Assembly (NCBI GenBank): GCA_944320785.1
Contig: CALUIR010000005.1
Location: 1 to 64,000, forward strand
From: an uncultured Bacteroidaceae bacterium
Lineage (GTDB): Bacteria; Bacteroidota; Bacteroidia; Bacteroidales; Bacteroidaceae
Direction of reading: 5' to 3'
DNA: 64,000 nt
The first letter of the stretch is position 1, and every line of letters starts with the position of its first letter. A model generated the notes under the pieces. The model saw only the letters and a list, made by a program, of their open reading frames with translations. It did no database searches and was not told where the DNA came from. Shown piece after piece: positions 45,659 to 55,013 of the stretch. The position numbers and the translations under genes were made by a program.

Positions 45659-46558
45659 ATGGAAAAATTATTGTTTACGGGTGCCTCCGGCTTTTTGGGG
45701 AAGAATGTAAAGCCCTTGTTGGAGGAAAAATATGTTGTGGAGACAATTGGCTTGGCCGACAGTGATACTTGCAAGTGCAACCTTGCGGTGGCCGTGCCTG
45801 AATTGTCCGGGCATTATGACATCGTGTTGCATGCGGCGGGAAAAGCCCATGTGGTGCCTCGGACGGAAGAAGAAAAGAAGGCTTTTTTCGATGTGAACTA
45901 CCAAGGGACGGTGCATCTCTGCCAGGCATTGGAACGGGCAGGCATGCCGAAAGCATTGGTTTTCGTCAGCACGGTGGCGGTGTATGGCCGGGATTCAGGA
46001 GAGGGAATAACCGAAGAACATCCATTGAACGGGGATACCCCGTATGCTTTGAGCAAGATACAGGCAGAACGTTTCCTGCAAACATGGTGCGGCAAGCATG
46101 GCGTGAAGCTGGCAATCATACGTCCTTCTTTGCTGGCAGGCCCGAACCCTCCGGGAAATCTGGGGGCAATGATCAACGGGATACGCACCGGGCGCTATTT
46201 GAGCATTGCGGGAGGGAAGGCGCGCAAAAGCGTGCTGATGGTGCAGGATATCGCCCGTTTGCTTCCGTTGTTAGTGGAGAAGGGGGGCATTTATAACGTG
46301 TGCGACACAGGCCAGCCGTCTTTTGGAGAATTGGAACGTTTGATTGCCCGTCAGCTTGGCCGGAGGAAACCGATGAACATCCCTTATTGGCTGGCCAAGT
46401 CCTTAGCTTTGCTCGGGGATTGCATGGGGAAGCATGCCCCTATCAATTCTATGCGGCTGCGGAAGATAACCGGTTCGCTTACTTTCAGCAATGAGAAGGC
46501 TGTCCGCGAGTTGGGCTGGCAGCCTTTGGACGTGCTGGAACATTTCAAGATAAGCTAA
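45659..46558 (+). CDS. NAD-dependent epimerase/dehydratase (extended SDR)
   Basis: 299 residues. N-terminal NAD-binding loop LFTGASGFLGKNV (GxxGxxG), VLHAAGKAHV, the catalytic S/Y/K triad VFVSTVAVYG and TPYALSKIQAE (YxxxK) near residue 129. It is similar to the 4-reductases/epimerases found beside capsule glycosyltransferases (WcfT/UDP-sugar type); the substrate is probably a UDP- or GDP-linked sugar, but this cannot be settled from sequence. Last gene of the plus-strand sugar-assembly run. Confidence 0.87.
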   Translation: MEKLLFTGASGFLGKNVKPLLEEKYVVETIGLADSDTCKCNLAVAVPELSGHYDIVLHAAGKAHVVPRTEEEKKAFFDVNYQGTVHLCQALERAGMPKALVFVSTVAVYGRDSGEGITEEHPLNGDTPYALSKIQAERFLQTWCGKHGVKLAIIRPSLLAGPNPPGNLGAMINGIRTGRYLSIAGGKARKSVLMVQDIARLLPLLVEKGGIYNVCDTGQPSFGELERLIARQLGRRKPMNIPYWLAKSLALLGDCMGKHAPINSMRLRKITGSLTFSNEKAVRELGWQPLDVLEHFKIS

Positions 46559-46616
46559 TGGTCTGGGATGAGTTGAATATCAGCTTTGTTTAGAGATAGA
46601 TAGTAGCGTCGTTTGT

Positions 46617-46624
46617 TACATTTG
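46617..46624 (+). promoter_or_regulatory. -7 box before the secreted-protein pair
   Basis: TACATTTG on the plus strand, 32 bases before the ATG at 46657, in an AT-rich leader; suggests separate expression from the polysaccharide operon. Confidence 0.45.
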
Positions 46625-46656
46625 CATGATATAGAAGTAAATTTAGTTTATTAAAA

Positions 46657-47319
46657 ATGAGTAGTATGAAGAATTATTTCTTATTATTGGGTTTCTTGTT
46701 TGCCATTCCTTTTGGGGCTTTATCTCAAGAAGGATATAATGATTTTGATATGGGAGTGAATGGCAGTGCTGTATGCACGGATCAAGACAATGTTTATTCC
46801 GCTTTTGTGATAAAAGGTCCTAATAAACCTTTAGATGAAGATAGTAAAAGAGATTTGGTTTTTAAGTTTAGTCATGCAGGTAAAAGTATTATACGCTCTT
46901 ATCGCGGAGGTTCGTGGGATACTTATTTACAGTTCCTGACAACACCGAATATTGATGAACTTCCAGTTGTCCGTATGCATATTCATGAAAATGGATATAT
47001 TGGAATTGGCACTACGTTCCCTCAAAATCTGTTGGATGTAAACGGGACAATAAGGGCAAAAGAGATTAAAGTGGAAAGTGGTTGGGCTGATTTCGTTTTT
47101 GATGACGATTATGATTTGCCCTCTGTTCGAGAAGTGGCGGCTTATATAAAAGAGCATAAGCATCTTCCAGGCATTCCTTCTGCAACAGAAGTGAGAGAGG
47201 AAGGGGTAAATTTGGGAGAAATGAACAAGAGATTGTTGCAAAAAATAGAAGAATTGACTTTGTATGTGATAAAGCAGCAACAAGAAATAGACGAACTTAA
47301 ATCTTTGATGAATGATTAG
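46657..47319 (+). CDS. Secreted protein with tail-fibre-like repeat
   Basis: 220 residues (217 if the second Met at 46666 is used) with a signal peptide (MKNYFLLLGFLFAIPFGALSQ). The middle contains GYIGIGTTFPQNLLDVNGTIRAKEIKV, the pattern found in phage tail-fibre/peptidase S74-linked surface proteins of Bacteroidota, and the C-terminus is a coiled coil (NKRLLQKIEELTLYVIKQQ), the usual trimerising end. The IPSATEVREEGVNLGEMNK segment is also typical. AT-rich compared with the sugar genes. It overlaps the next gene by eight bases. Likely a surface or extracellular trimer; function unknown. Confidence 0.75.
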   Translation: MSSMKNYFLLLGFLFAIPFGALSQEGYNDFDMGVNGSAVCTDQDNVYSAFVIKGPNKPLDEDSKRDLVFKFSHAGKSIIRSYRGGSWDTYLQFLTTPNIDELPVVRMHIHENGYIGIGTTFPQNLLDVNGTIRAKEIKVESGWADFVFDDDYDLPSVREVAAYIKEHKHLPGIPSATEVREEGVNLGEMNKRLLQKIEELTLYVIKQQQEIDELKSLMND

Positions 47320-48169
47320 GAAAATATTATTGTTTGTTTGGGCATCAGTATTATTTATCCCTGCTTATTCATCAAGTTATCCATTGGTTGGTGAAACAAA
47401 TGTTTGGCCGGGAATTGTTTATTTCTATTTCCCCGATCGTCCAGTCGGTATGGGACTTCTGTCTAATTTGAATGAGAATAAAGGCATTTGGGTCGTAGTA
47501 AATGGTAAGATAAAGGATGAGAGTGGAAAATTTTCATTGACAACAAAAGAAGTGGATGACTATTATGCAGGTGTTGATGTGAAATGGGACGGGGATGCCA
47601 ATATCGAGTTAACTGGGACAGTGATGTTGTTTAATGATAGGGGAGTGTATCTTAGTTCAATGAGTGTATCGATTGCATCTTCTACTTGTGTGATTAATGA
47701 TGTAATAAGCAGTCCTGATTATGAATCTCCTTATGTAATATTAAGGAATGTTGTCTTGGAAGAGGGTATGGTTTTAGATGTGAATGGATTTTTCTCTGTG
47801 GATATTCAGCCAGGATTTATAGCAAAGGAAGGTTCTGCATTGAGAATTTATAATGAACCGCCCATTCCTTATCGTCCGTCTTTTGCTGTGAATGATGCTT
47901 CAGAATTTAGACTTCCTGCATTGCAACAGAATAGGCCGAATCCTTTTGTAGATATGACTATAATAGATTATTTCGTGCCGCAGTCTGCCGATGATGCTTA
48001 TATACAAATAAATAGCGTATTTTCAGGATTAACGCGTTATATTCCAATTGAGGGAAAAGGGAATAATAGTATAATTTTACACAAAGATGACTTTGCGGTA
48101 GGTACGTATATTTATTCGTTGTTTGTTGATGGGGAATTGGTGGATGCTAAACAGATGTCTATTTATTGA
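47312..48169 (+). CDS. Secreted protein with T9SS-type sorting domain
   Basis: 285 residues with a signal peptide (MIRKILLFVWASVLFIPAYSS). The C-terminus begins LPALQQNRPNPFVDMTIIDYFVP, the characteristic opening of type A T9SS sorting domains (LxQNxPNPFxxxTxIxYxLP), and ends with GTYIYSLFVDGELVDAKQMSIY. The middle (YVILRNVVLEEGMVLDVNGFFSVDI) is a beta-helix-like segment found in Bacteroidota surface proteins. It is coupled by overlap to the tail-fibre-like protein, so the two may work together at the cell surface. Confidence 0.78.
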   Translation: MIRKILLFVWASVLFIPAYSSSYPLVGETNVWPGIVYFYFPDRPVGMGLLSNLNENKGIWVVVNGKIKDESGKFSLTTKEVDDYYAGVDVKWDGDANIELTGTVMLFNDRGVYLSSMSVSIASSTCVINDVISSPDYESPYVILRNVVLEEGMVLDVNGFFSVDIQPGFIAKEGSALRIYNEPPIPYRPSFAVNDASEFRLPALQQNRPNPFVDMTIIDYFVPQSADDAYIQINSVFSGLTRYIPIEGKGNNSIILHKDDFAVGTYIYSLFVDGELVDAKQMSIY

Positions 48170-48192
48170 AAGGAAAGCATTCTAATCACGTT

Positions 48193-49287
48193 TTACAAGA
48201 TGTCGAGGTGTGCTTTCGCCATTTCTTCAATGGTATAGCCTTGAACCTTCTGCAGATTGCGTATGGCTAACTTATGGAGCAATGTTTTATCGTGGAGCAG
48301 TTGGTTGATTTTTTGAGTTAACTGCTCCACGTTGTCCACATCAATGATGGTGCTTTCAGGGAGCAGTTCCAAGCCTGCGACGCATCGGTTGGTGGTGATG
48401 ACGGGCAGGCCATAGCCCATGGCCTCGTTGATAACTAATCCCCAGATGTCTTCCCGTGTGGGGAGTACGAATAAATCTGCTGCCTTGAAATAGAGAGCCA
48501 ATTCCTCTTTGCTCTTGAATCCTTCGAAATGCACATGGTTCAGTTTCATTTCGGCTTGCATGCGCAAGTATTCAGAGGTGGGTTTCCCGCCTATGATGTA
48601 TATTCCCACAGATGGAGCTATTTGTGGTGCAGCTTTGAGCAGGATATCGAAACCCTTGCGGTGAATAAATTGTCCTACCGCTAAGATGACCTGTTCTTCA
48701 GTGATGTTTAATTGTTTTCTGAGAGATGCCTTTTCTGCTTCATCGGGAACATTGGGCAAGAGATCTGCTTTTTTCAAGGATGTGAAAGGGTAACGGCGGA
48801 TGACTGCTTTTTCCCCAGCATAATATCGGATGTATTCATCCGTCATTTTGCTAGAACTGATGTAGCATTTGGCTCCAGACAAGAAGAACCGCTTGATGAG
48901 GCGTTTTACCGGGTTCTCGTGGAAATTGGGCATGGCACCGTCTATCTCGTAAAAATATGGGATGCCTTTAAGTTTGAGATAGAGCAATGCGATTGTTTCG
49001 GTGGCATAGCTATAGCTCGTGAGAATGATGCGGTCAAATTTTTTCAGATTCGTGAGATGGCGGAAGATGCTCCAATCCACTTTCCGTTCTTCGATGTTCC
49101 CTTCTTTCAGGAAGATGGCATTGAATTGTATTTCATCTTCTTTCCAGTTGAAGTTGATGCCTGCCACTCTTTTAGCTTCGAATAAGACGGTTACATCATG
49201 GTATTTGCTCAGTTCATTATAAAAGTCTATTCGGTAAGGAGAGGGGATATTGGTGATGAAAAGGAGATTCTTTCTTTGTATTTCCAT
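48193..49287 (-). CDS. Glycosyltransferase family 4, opposite strand
   Basis: 364 residues from the ATG at 49287 (nine codons of open frame lie upstream). N-terminal LLFITNIPSPYRIDFYNELSK is the common start of WbnK/PimB-like GT-B transferases; the C-terminal half has LAVGQFIHRKGFDILLKA and the E-x7-E motif EDIWGLVINEAMGYGLP near residue 285. It points against the rest of the sugar-transfer genes and is AT-rich, suggesting that it was added separately to the locus. Confidence 0.88.
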   Translation of the reverse strand: MEIQRKNLLFITNIPSPYRIDFYNELSKYHDVTVLFEAKRVAGINFNWKEDEIQFNAIFLKEGNIEERKVDWSIFRHLTNLKKFDRIILTSYSYATETIALLYLKLKGIPYFYEIDGAMPNFHENPVKRLIKRFFLSGAKCYISSSKMTDEYIRYYAGEKAVIRRYPFTSLKKADLLPNVPDEAEKASLRKQLNITEEQVILAVGQFIHRKGFDILLKAAPQIAPSVGIYIIGGKPTSEYLRMQAEMKLNHVHFEGFKSKEELALYFKAADLFVLPTREDIWGLVINEAMGYGLPVITTNRCVAGLELLPESTIIDVDNVEQLTQKINQLLHDKTLLHKLAIRNLQKVQGYTIEEMAKAHLDIL

Positions 49288-49363
49288 GATGTTATTAGTT
49301 ATAATTATTTGCAAATAGAAGATTTATATGTGAGAATGTTTTGCTGGGAATCCAGTGTCCTTC

Positions 49364-49774
49364 TTACCATTTACGGAAGGTGAGCAAGGCGTTGCGCGAA
49401 CGCAGCACCATGCGCTGGGCAGTGAGTTTCTCAATGCCGAAACGTTCGTAGGTGTCAAACAGGCCGAAAGGAGCCAAGTCGTCAAGGGTGGCGGCTTGTG
49501 CGTTGTTGTCGTTCATCACCACATTGTAGATGAACAGGGAGTCGTCCGTCTGGGTGAAGCGTCCCAGATAGCTGGTGCCTCCGTGTTGCCTTAATTGCAG
49601 CAGATGCAGCTTGACGTTGTAGTAGATGCGCTTCTCCTTGGTGTCGGTGTAAGTGCCGTCCGTGCGGTCGATGCTCATCAGTTGCCACATGCCGTCCAGA
49701 TGCCCGTTGATGGAAGTGTTGCGGCAGGAGCAGGCCAGCAAGGCAAGAAGCAGGATGGTCAGGTATCTTTTCAT
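49364..49774 (-). CDS. Lipoprotein with lipocalin-like domain
   Basis: 136 residues from the ATG at 49774, which overlaps the wzi stop by four bases. Lipoprotein signal (MKRYLTILLLALLACSC; lipidated Cys near residue 15-17), then a beta-rich domain starting LDGMWQLMSIDRTDGTYTDTKE, the typical opening of Bacteroidales lipocalin-like lipoproteins. Being coupled to Wzi, it likely sits in the outer membrane and helps or accompanies polysaccharide attachment; that is an inference. Confidence 0.78.
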   Translation of the reverse strand: MKRYLTILLLALLACSCRNTSINGHLDGMWQLMSIDRTDGTYTDTKEKRIYYNVKLHLLQLRQHGGTSYLGRFTQTDDSLFIYNVVMNDNNAQAATLDDLAPFGLFDTYERFGIEKLTAQRMVLRSRNALLTFRKW

Positions 49775-51327
49775 GGTTGTCTCTTTTTGAAGTGAATGAT
49801 TCCGCTCTTGCGCAGGGTGAGCATGCCGCCTGCATTGTTGCCCATCAGGTCGCCCTTGTCGAAGGCAAACGAGGCGGTGGCCTGCCATCCTTCCAAGCGG
49901 CGGGGGGAATAAGTGGCTTCTACCAGCATGGACACGTTGCGCTTGATGTCCAGGTAAGGTTCGGCATAAGTGCCCCAGTTGCGGGTATGCGAGAGGAGGA
50001 TGCGGTAATGCACCTCGTCAGTGGGGTCGCCTTTGAGGGCGATGTGGTGCGACTTCGTGCGGTTTCCTTTGAAGCGGATGGTGCCGTCGTCGTTGTAAAT
50101 GGGGGAGAGGATGAGGGGGTTGCCTATCGCCTGTCCCCAATGTTGCCACCCGGTGAAGATGTTATGGTTATAATAGTTGTCGCGCCCGGATATTTGGTCG
50201 GGTATCTGCTCGGTGTCGTCGTGATAGACGGCGCCCGACTGTTCCCGCGTGCCAAGGTACTCATAGACGATGGCAGAGACGAAGCGGTTCTTTGGCAAGG
50301 TGGCTTCGATGCCCGTCAGCCCGTCTTTCCAATAATATTGCGAGGGGATGATGGGCGGGAAGTAGGACCAGAAGTTGCCATGCCCGAACTCGTCCACGTA
50401 GTCCTTCCAAGCATATTCGTCGATAATCATGGAGTGGTCCTCGAAGAAATGTTCATGATAGGCACGGAGCGTCCATGTCTTGAAATGCCAGGCGAGCGAC
50501 ACTTGCCAGCTGCCCAAGTGGTTGCCGTAGGCATTGGGATGCTCGCCGTCGGTGGAGTCGCTGCCCGAAGGGATGATGACGCGCAGGAAGTCCACGAAGC
50601 GGTTGGGCATGTCGATGGGGCCGTCCGTGCCGGGGTAGGCGTATGCCTTGCCGCCGAACTGGGCGGCCATCTCCAATCCCCCTTCGAACACGAGAGGGAA
50701 CTTGTCCTTGTTGCCGATGCGGCCGAAGAGCGATTTCGAGTGGTAGAGCGCGCCCTGCGTGTAGCGGTTCATGCCGCCGGTGAAGTCCTTTTGCCAGTCA
50801 TCGTCGGTGAAGCGGCCATAGGCGATATGCCCCTTGAGGGCGAAGATGTGGCGCTTGCTGAGGTTGACGTACTCCGGCACGCTGAGGCGCACTTGCGGGA
50901 CGGGGCGGGCATTGTGGGAGAACGTCATGCCGCCGCTGCTCAGTTCCCCGTCCTTCAGTTCCATGGGACGCTCTTTGCTGCCAATGGACAGTTCCAGCCA
51001 GCGGTAGCGCAGGTCGAGGTAGGCTTGCTGCACGATGAAGGCGGAGGTGTTGCGCCACGCCCCCGCCAGATCCACGCCGAAAGCGTAGTCGAAGTATCCT
51101 TTCCTTTGGTAGTCGTGGAAGATGCCCGCCCGCACGTAGCCGTTGTTCCTTTCGATGGACGACAGGCCGTAGCGTCCGGCGTTCATCCACAGGGGCGTAT
51201 GGTTGCCTCCGCTGAGGGTGGCCGCCGCTTCGGCGTTGTAGCGCAGGCTCCATCCCTCTTGCTCCTGTGCGGGCAGTGCCGCCGCAAGGGCGAGCAGGGC
51301 GGTTGCGGTGATGTCTCTTAGGTTCAT
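49771..51327 (-). CDS. wzi: Capsule assembly protein of the Wzi family
   Basis: 518 residues with a signal peptide (MNLRDITATALLALAAALPAQ) and an aromatic, beta-barrel-like body: TPLWMNAGRYGLSSIERNNGYVRAG, YAFGVDLAG, IGSKERPMELKDGELSSGGMTFSHNARPVPQV and many alternating YxF/WxL strands, ending in a C-terminal aromatic-rich strand. This is the family of outer-membrane lectin-like barrels that anchor capsule to the surface. It is in an operon with the lipoprotein downstream and has its own promoter (51354-51383). Confidence 0.9.
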   Translation of the reverse strand: MNLRDITATALLALAAALPAQEQEGWSLRYNAEAAATLSGGNHTPLWMNAGRYGLSSIERNNGYVRAGIFHDYQRKGYFDYAFGVDLAGAWRNTSAFIVQQAYLDLRYRWLELSIGSKERPMELKDGELSSGGMTFSHNARPVPQVRLSVPEYVNLSKRHIFALKGHIAYGRFTDDDWQKDFTGGMNRYTQGALYHSKSLFGRIGNKDKFPLVFEGGLEMAAQFGGKAYAYPGTDGPIDMPNRFVDFLRVIIPSGSDSTDGEHPNAYGNHLGSWQVSLAWHFKTWTLRAYHEHFFEDHSMIIDEYAWKDYVDEFGHGNFWSYFPPIIPSQYYWKDGLTGIEATLPKNRFVSAIVYEYLGTREQSGAVYHDDTEQIPDQISGRDNYYNHNIFTGWQHWGQAIGNPLILSPIYNDDGTIRFKGNRTKSHHIALKGDPTDEVHYRILLSHTRNWGTYAEPYLDIKRNVSMLVEATYSPRRLEGWQATASFAFDKGDLMGNNAGGMLTLRKSGIIHFKKRQP

Positions 51328-51353
51328 GTGCCGTTATGTTGTGGTTCGCGGCG

Positions 51354-51383
51354 CAAAGATACGACAATTTGCCGGGCGGGCAA
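51354..51383 (-). promoter_or_regulatory. Promoter of wzi and the lipoprotein gene
   Basis: Minus strand: TTG (51381-51383), 19 bases, TATCTTTG (51354-51361), 27 bases before the wzi ATG. Confidence 0.6.
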
Positions 51384-51444
51384 GGGGGAGCGGGATGATA
51401 AGTTAAAGAATCTTCCTTGTGTTGGGATTAAAAACCTCAAGATG

Positions 51445-51476
51445 TTTGGATATGTTAATATCCCATCCTAACTTTG
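51445..51476 (+). promoter_or_regulatory. Promoter of the large T9SS-type protein gene
   Basis: TTTG (51445-51448), 20 bases, TAACTTTG (51469-51476), 39 bases before the ATG: a near-consensus promoter. Confidence 0.65.
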
Positions 51477-51515
51477 GCGGCATATTATAATAGGTAAAAC
51501 TTTAGAGTTACAGGA

Positions 51516-54500
51516 ATGAAAAGGAAATGGTTATTGTGGCTTTGCCTTGCGCTGATGGCCGGGGCAGGCAGTGCTGCCCCGCTGACGATAAGGGTGGTCG
51601 ATGCCTTCGGGCATCCTTGCCCCGGCATTGAGGCAGAGGTCTTGGTTGGATGGCAGTCCCAAGGACGCATCATGACGGATGCAGATGGTTGCCTTACTGT
51701 TGAAGCAGAACCTTCTGATTATGGCATTGCTGTCAAGGCTTATCTTATTAGCGATGCTGCACGGCAATGCGATATTGGTGGTTGGGACGGCAGCCCGGAT
51801 GTGGTGGACGCGCCGTTGGAGCGGACCCTGTGCGTGGGCTTCACCCGCTCCGGGAGGCCGGAGGACGTGCCGGCAGGGGATGCCGTTATCCGTCTTGAGG
51901 ATGATTGGGATACCTACAATGTCTCCATACCGGAGTTGTCCACCCGCCATTACCTCTTGTCTGTGGGAGTGGATGCCCCCGAAGTGTCGTGGCAGATGAC
52001 AAGCCCGGTGGCCGCGATGGAGGAAGTGAAGATGGAGGATGCCATGGAGGCGGACTTCCCGCCGGTGGATCTCGATCGCTACATGGCCGACATGCCCGGA
52101 GGAGTGGGAACCTTCTCCTTTATGCTGACAGCGCCGGACGGCACGCATCCCCAAGGGCTGACCTTTAGCCTGAAGAAGGAAGATTCCTTTGCGCAGGCAT
52201 TTGCCAACTTCACCTACCAGCCGGGGGCGGATGGTTCTTACGTCATGACGGTGCCGCAAGGGGAATATTGCTTGACATGCACCGGCCATGGCGTGCTGAG
52301 CGGTGTGCAGGCCGACCTCGACGGCGATGGCACGTCGGAAACGCCCTGCGTGGCGCCGCCCGACACTCGCTTTGTCATCGACGGCACGCACCGCGTGGCA
52401 TCCGTGCATCACGACTATGCCCAAGCCGCCACCCTTGAGGTGGCATTCAGCGGGGCGATGCCGGAATTCTATCCCCGCCTGAACTTCCATGACATGTCGC
52501 CCGACGCGGAAGGCCGCCTCACAGCCGTGGCCTTGCCGGGCGACTACCGTTGGGAGATGTACATGGACCTCTATACGTTAGAGTTCCCGTCTTCGCAGTA
52601 CTATCGTAGCACGGTGGTGCCAGGGACGAACCATCTCGACATCGACCTGTCGCAACTGTTCGCCTTCCGCAAGGTGACTATCGTGCCGCTGCCGTCGCAT
52701 ACCTATTACGAAGCGGAGGCCGATGGTAACGAGATGGAGTACGTGGAGGAGGAAGGCATCCTGCTGGGATGCTATGCCCGCGACGGCGGCGGCGACGGCC
52801 CCGCCACGGCCACGGTGCAGCCGGGCAACGGCTGGCCGCTGACGGTGAAGTTCGACGAGGCGGGGTGCGCCACGGCATCGTTTGCCGACTACCACCGCCT
52901 GACCGTGGAGATGACCTCCGACGTGGATGCCTACTTGAGCAGCTGGAGGGTCGTCCTCTCCCCATCGGAATACGTCGATGGCGACAACGAGGTGTATCTC
53001 CCCGACGGGCAATATAACGTCCGCCTTACCGTCACGAACGATGAGGGTGCCGTGAGGGAAGACTACAGTTGCTTTGCCACGGCCACTATCGACGGCGGGG
53101 ACGCGCACTTAGTGTACCACTACGACCCGGCGAAGCTCCATGAGGTGTCCTTTGCCTACCAGACGGAGGACGGCGAGGCTGTGGAGACTTCTTATATAGA
53201 CGCGTGGGTGACGGACGGCACATTCGATTACGCGCTGCGTGGCACCAATCCCCTGACCTTGCCGGACGGGGACTACCGCCTGGACGGCATCCTGGAGTAC
53301 GGCTACACGGCAGACGGCACGCCGATCGACCGGGTGAAGGTAGAGGCCGCGTTCACCGTGGCGGGCGAGGACCTGCAGGTGACGGCCACTTGCCCCGGAC
53401 TGGCACGTGTGCGCTTCCTGACGGGCGGCGACCTCGTCGGGGAAGGGCTGAGCATACGGGGCGTGCAGTTGCAGTGCCAAGGCAAATCATATCACAGCAC
53501 AGACCATAGCGCAACCGTTTACGACAACAGCCCCGTGGCCGTCTATCTCCCCTTGGGTAAATATTACCTGACCGGCAACGCTTTCACGAACGACGGCGGC
53601 AGCCCGGTGTACCTCCCCTTCGGCCCGGTGCCGTTTGCCGTGGAGGCGGCTGGCGACACCACGCTCGTGTTCAACCGCGAGGATTACCGTCTTGTCACCT
53701 TTGCCGGGGCGGACGGCAACGCCTTCCCCCTCGACCAATACGGGCTTGCCCTGAAGTCGGCGGGCGGCAATAAGTTGTACAGCCTTAACGAGCCTTCGCC
53801 GGACATGGCTTTCCTGTTGCCGGACGGGAATTACATCGCAACCCTCTCCCGCTACGGCGACGCAGGCGGGCAGGATGCCTTCTTCTCCGTGGAGGGCGAG
53901 GACACGGAAGTGGCGTTGGGCTACCGCACGCCGCAGGAGCGCGAAGTGACGGTGGAGGTGCAGGGCTGCCCGGAGCGGGACATCACCATCATTCTTGAAA
54001 CGGAAGACTTCGCTGGTTCCGTGTGGCTGTCGCCCTACGTGGACGGCGACGGCAACGCCACGGCGCGCACCCTGCTGGCCGACGGCACCTATCCCTACAA
54101 CATCCCCGGCACGTCGGTGAACGGCCTCCTCACGGTGGAGAGCGACACCACCTTCACCTTCGACCTCTCGCGCCTGCGCCGCACCAGCATCTTCTTTGCC
54201 GACGCGGAGGGTAACCCGGAGAAAGAGGAGGAGGGCGTGGAAGGCTCCATCGTCCTCTACCGCGACGGGCAGTTCGCCAAGTGGGGCGGCGTGGCGGACT
54301 GCCTCCTGGAGGAAGGCACGTATGACGTTTGGGCATGGCGCACCGGGCGCAAGCCCGTCACGGTGCAGATTGAAGTGGTGGCCGACGGAGGCCGCTTCCC
54401 CATCCACTTTGCCGAGGAAGGCTTGGGCGGCGCATACACGGTGGTGTTCGTCTCGCCCGTCGCCCTGCCCGGCCACGTGACGGTGCCGGCCCTGTCGCAG

Positions 54501-54995
54501 CCGCCCCTGCCCCTGGTGGTCGGCAATGAAGAAGGCGAATGGACGATGGCCTGGTGCTATGAAGTGCCGGAAGGGGTTTATGATTACACCTTCGAACTGG
54601 CAGGGGGAGAGACGGCCGCCGGGACCTTCACCGTGTCGCCGGAGGAAGCCGACGAGGACCGCACGGTATATGTATGGTACGACCACCGCAACGTGGCCGA
54701 GAGCCTCTATCCCGCCCTCGGCATCGAGGCGTTGCCCGCAGGCGGGGCAGTGGAAGGCATGCCGTTCACCGTGTGGCCCGTGCCGGCTGATGAGTGGCTG
54801 CACGTGCGCGGGAACGGCGTGGAAGGCACATGGGCGTTCACCCTGTACGCCGTGGACGGCACTGCCGTGTCTGCCGGGCATACGGACGAGGGCGGCAACG
54901 CCGACCTCCCCGTCGGCCACCTGCGCCCGGGCATCTACCTCCTCTCCTTGCACAACGGCCTGTCGCGCCACGTGGTGAAAGCCATCGTGCGCTGA
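51516..54995 (+). CDS. Large modular secreted protein with C-terminal T9SS sorting domain
   Basis: 1159 residues with a signal peptide (MKRKWLLWLCLALMAGAGSA). The body is built of repeated beta-rich units; a LPDGxYxxxL-type motif recurs at about nt 52250, 52534, 52998, 53261, 53547, 53817, 54073, 54305 and 54564, that is, roughly every 85-95 residues after the second copy. Such units resemble transthyretin/SpaA-like Ig folds. The last 80 residues (FTVWPVPADEWLHVRGNG ... LRPGIYLLSL) match the type A T9SS sorting domain that guides export and cell-surface attachment. No catalytic motif is visible. High GC. Probably an adhesin or scaffold; function unknown. Its own promoter lies just upstream. 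Confidence 0.8.
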   Translation: MKRKWLLWLCLALMAGAGSAAPLTIRVVDAFGHPCPGIEAEVLVGWQSQGRIMTDADGCLTVEAEPSDYGIAVKAYLISDAARQCDIGGWDGSPDVVDAPLERTLCVGFTRSGRPEDVPAGDAVIRLEDDWDTYNVSIPELSTRHYLLSVGVDAPEVSWQMTSPVAAMEEVKMEDAMEADFPPVDLDRYMADMPGGVGTFSFMLTAPDGTHPQGLTFSLKKEDSFAQAFANFTYQPGADGSYVMTVPQGEYCLTCTGHGVLSGVQADLDGDGTSETPCVAPPDTRFVIDGTHRVASVHHDYAQAATLEVAFSGAMPEFYPRLNFHDMSPDAEGRLTAVALPGDYRWEMYMDLYTLEFPSSQYYRSTVVPGTNHLDIDLSQLFAFRKVTIVPLPSHTYYEAEADGNEMEYVEEEGILLGCYARDGGGDGPATATVQPGNGWPLTVKFDEAGCATASFADYHRLTVEMTSDVDAYLSSWRVVLSPSEYVDGDNEVYLPDGQYNVRLTVTNDEGAVREDYSCFATATIDGGDAHLVYHYDPAKLHEVSFAYQTEDGEAVETSYIDAWVTDGTFDYALRGTNPLTLPDGDYRLDGILEYGYTADGTPIDRVKVEAAFTVAGEDLQVTATCPGLARVRFLTGGDLVGEGLSIRGVQLQCQGKSYHSTDHSATVYDNSPVAVYLPLGKYYLTGNAFTNDGGSPVYLPFGPVPFAVEAAGDTTLVFNREDYRLVTFAGADGNAFPLDQYGLALKSAGGNKLYSLNEPSPDMAFLLPDGNYIATLSRYGDAGGQDAFFSVEGEDTEVALGYRTPQEREVTVEVQGCPERDITIILETEDFAGSVWLSPYVDGDGNATARTLLADGTYPYNIPGTSVNGLLTVESDTTFTFDLSRLRRTSIFFADAEGNPEKEEEGVEGSIVLYRDGQFAKWGGVADCLLEEGTYDVWAWRTGRKPVTVQIEVVADGGRFPIHFAEEGLGGAYTVVFVSPVALPGHVTVPALSQPPLPLVVGNEEGEWTMAWCYEVPEGVYDYTFELAGGETAAGTFTVSPEEADEDRTVYVWYDHRNVAESLYPALGIEALPAGGAVEGMPFTVWPVPADEWLHVRGNGVEGTWAFTLYAVDGTAVSAGHTDEGGNADLPVGHLRPGIYLLSLHNGLSRHVVKAIVR

Positions 54996-55013
54996 CCGCC
55001 GTGCCTACACACA

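Noticed and set aside
49777-51321. Plus-strand 514-codon open frame opposite wzi
   Set aside because: It mirrors wzi almost exactly; wzi has a signal peptide, family motifs and a promoter, the antisense frame has none.
53487-54971. Minus-strand 494-codon open frame opposite the T9SS-type protein
   Set aside because: Shadow frame in a GC-rich gene; Arg/His/Gly-rich with no recognisable fold.
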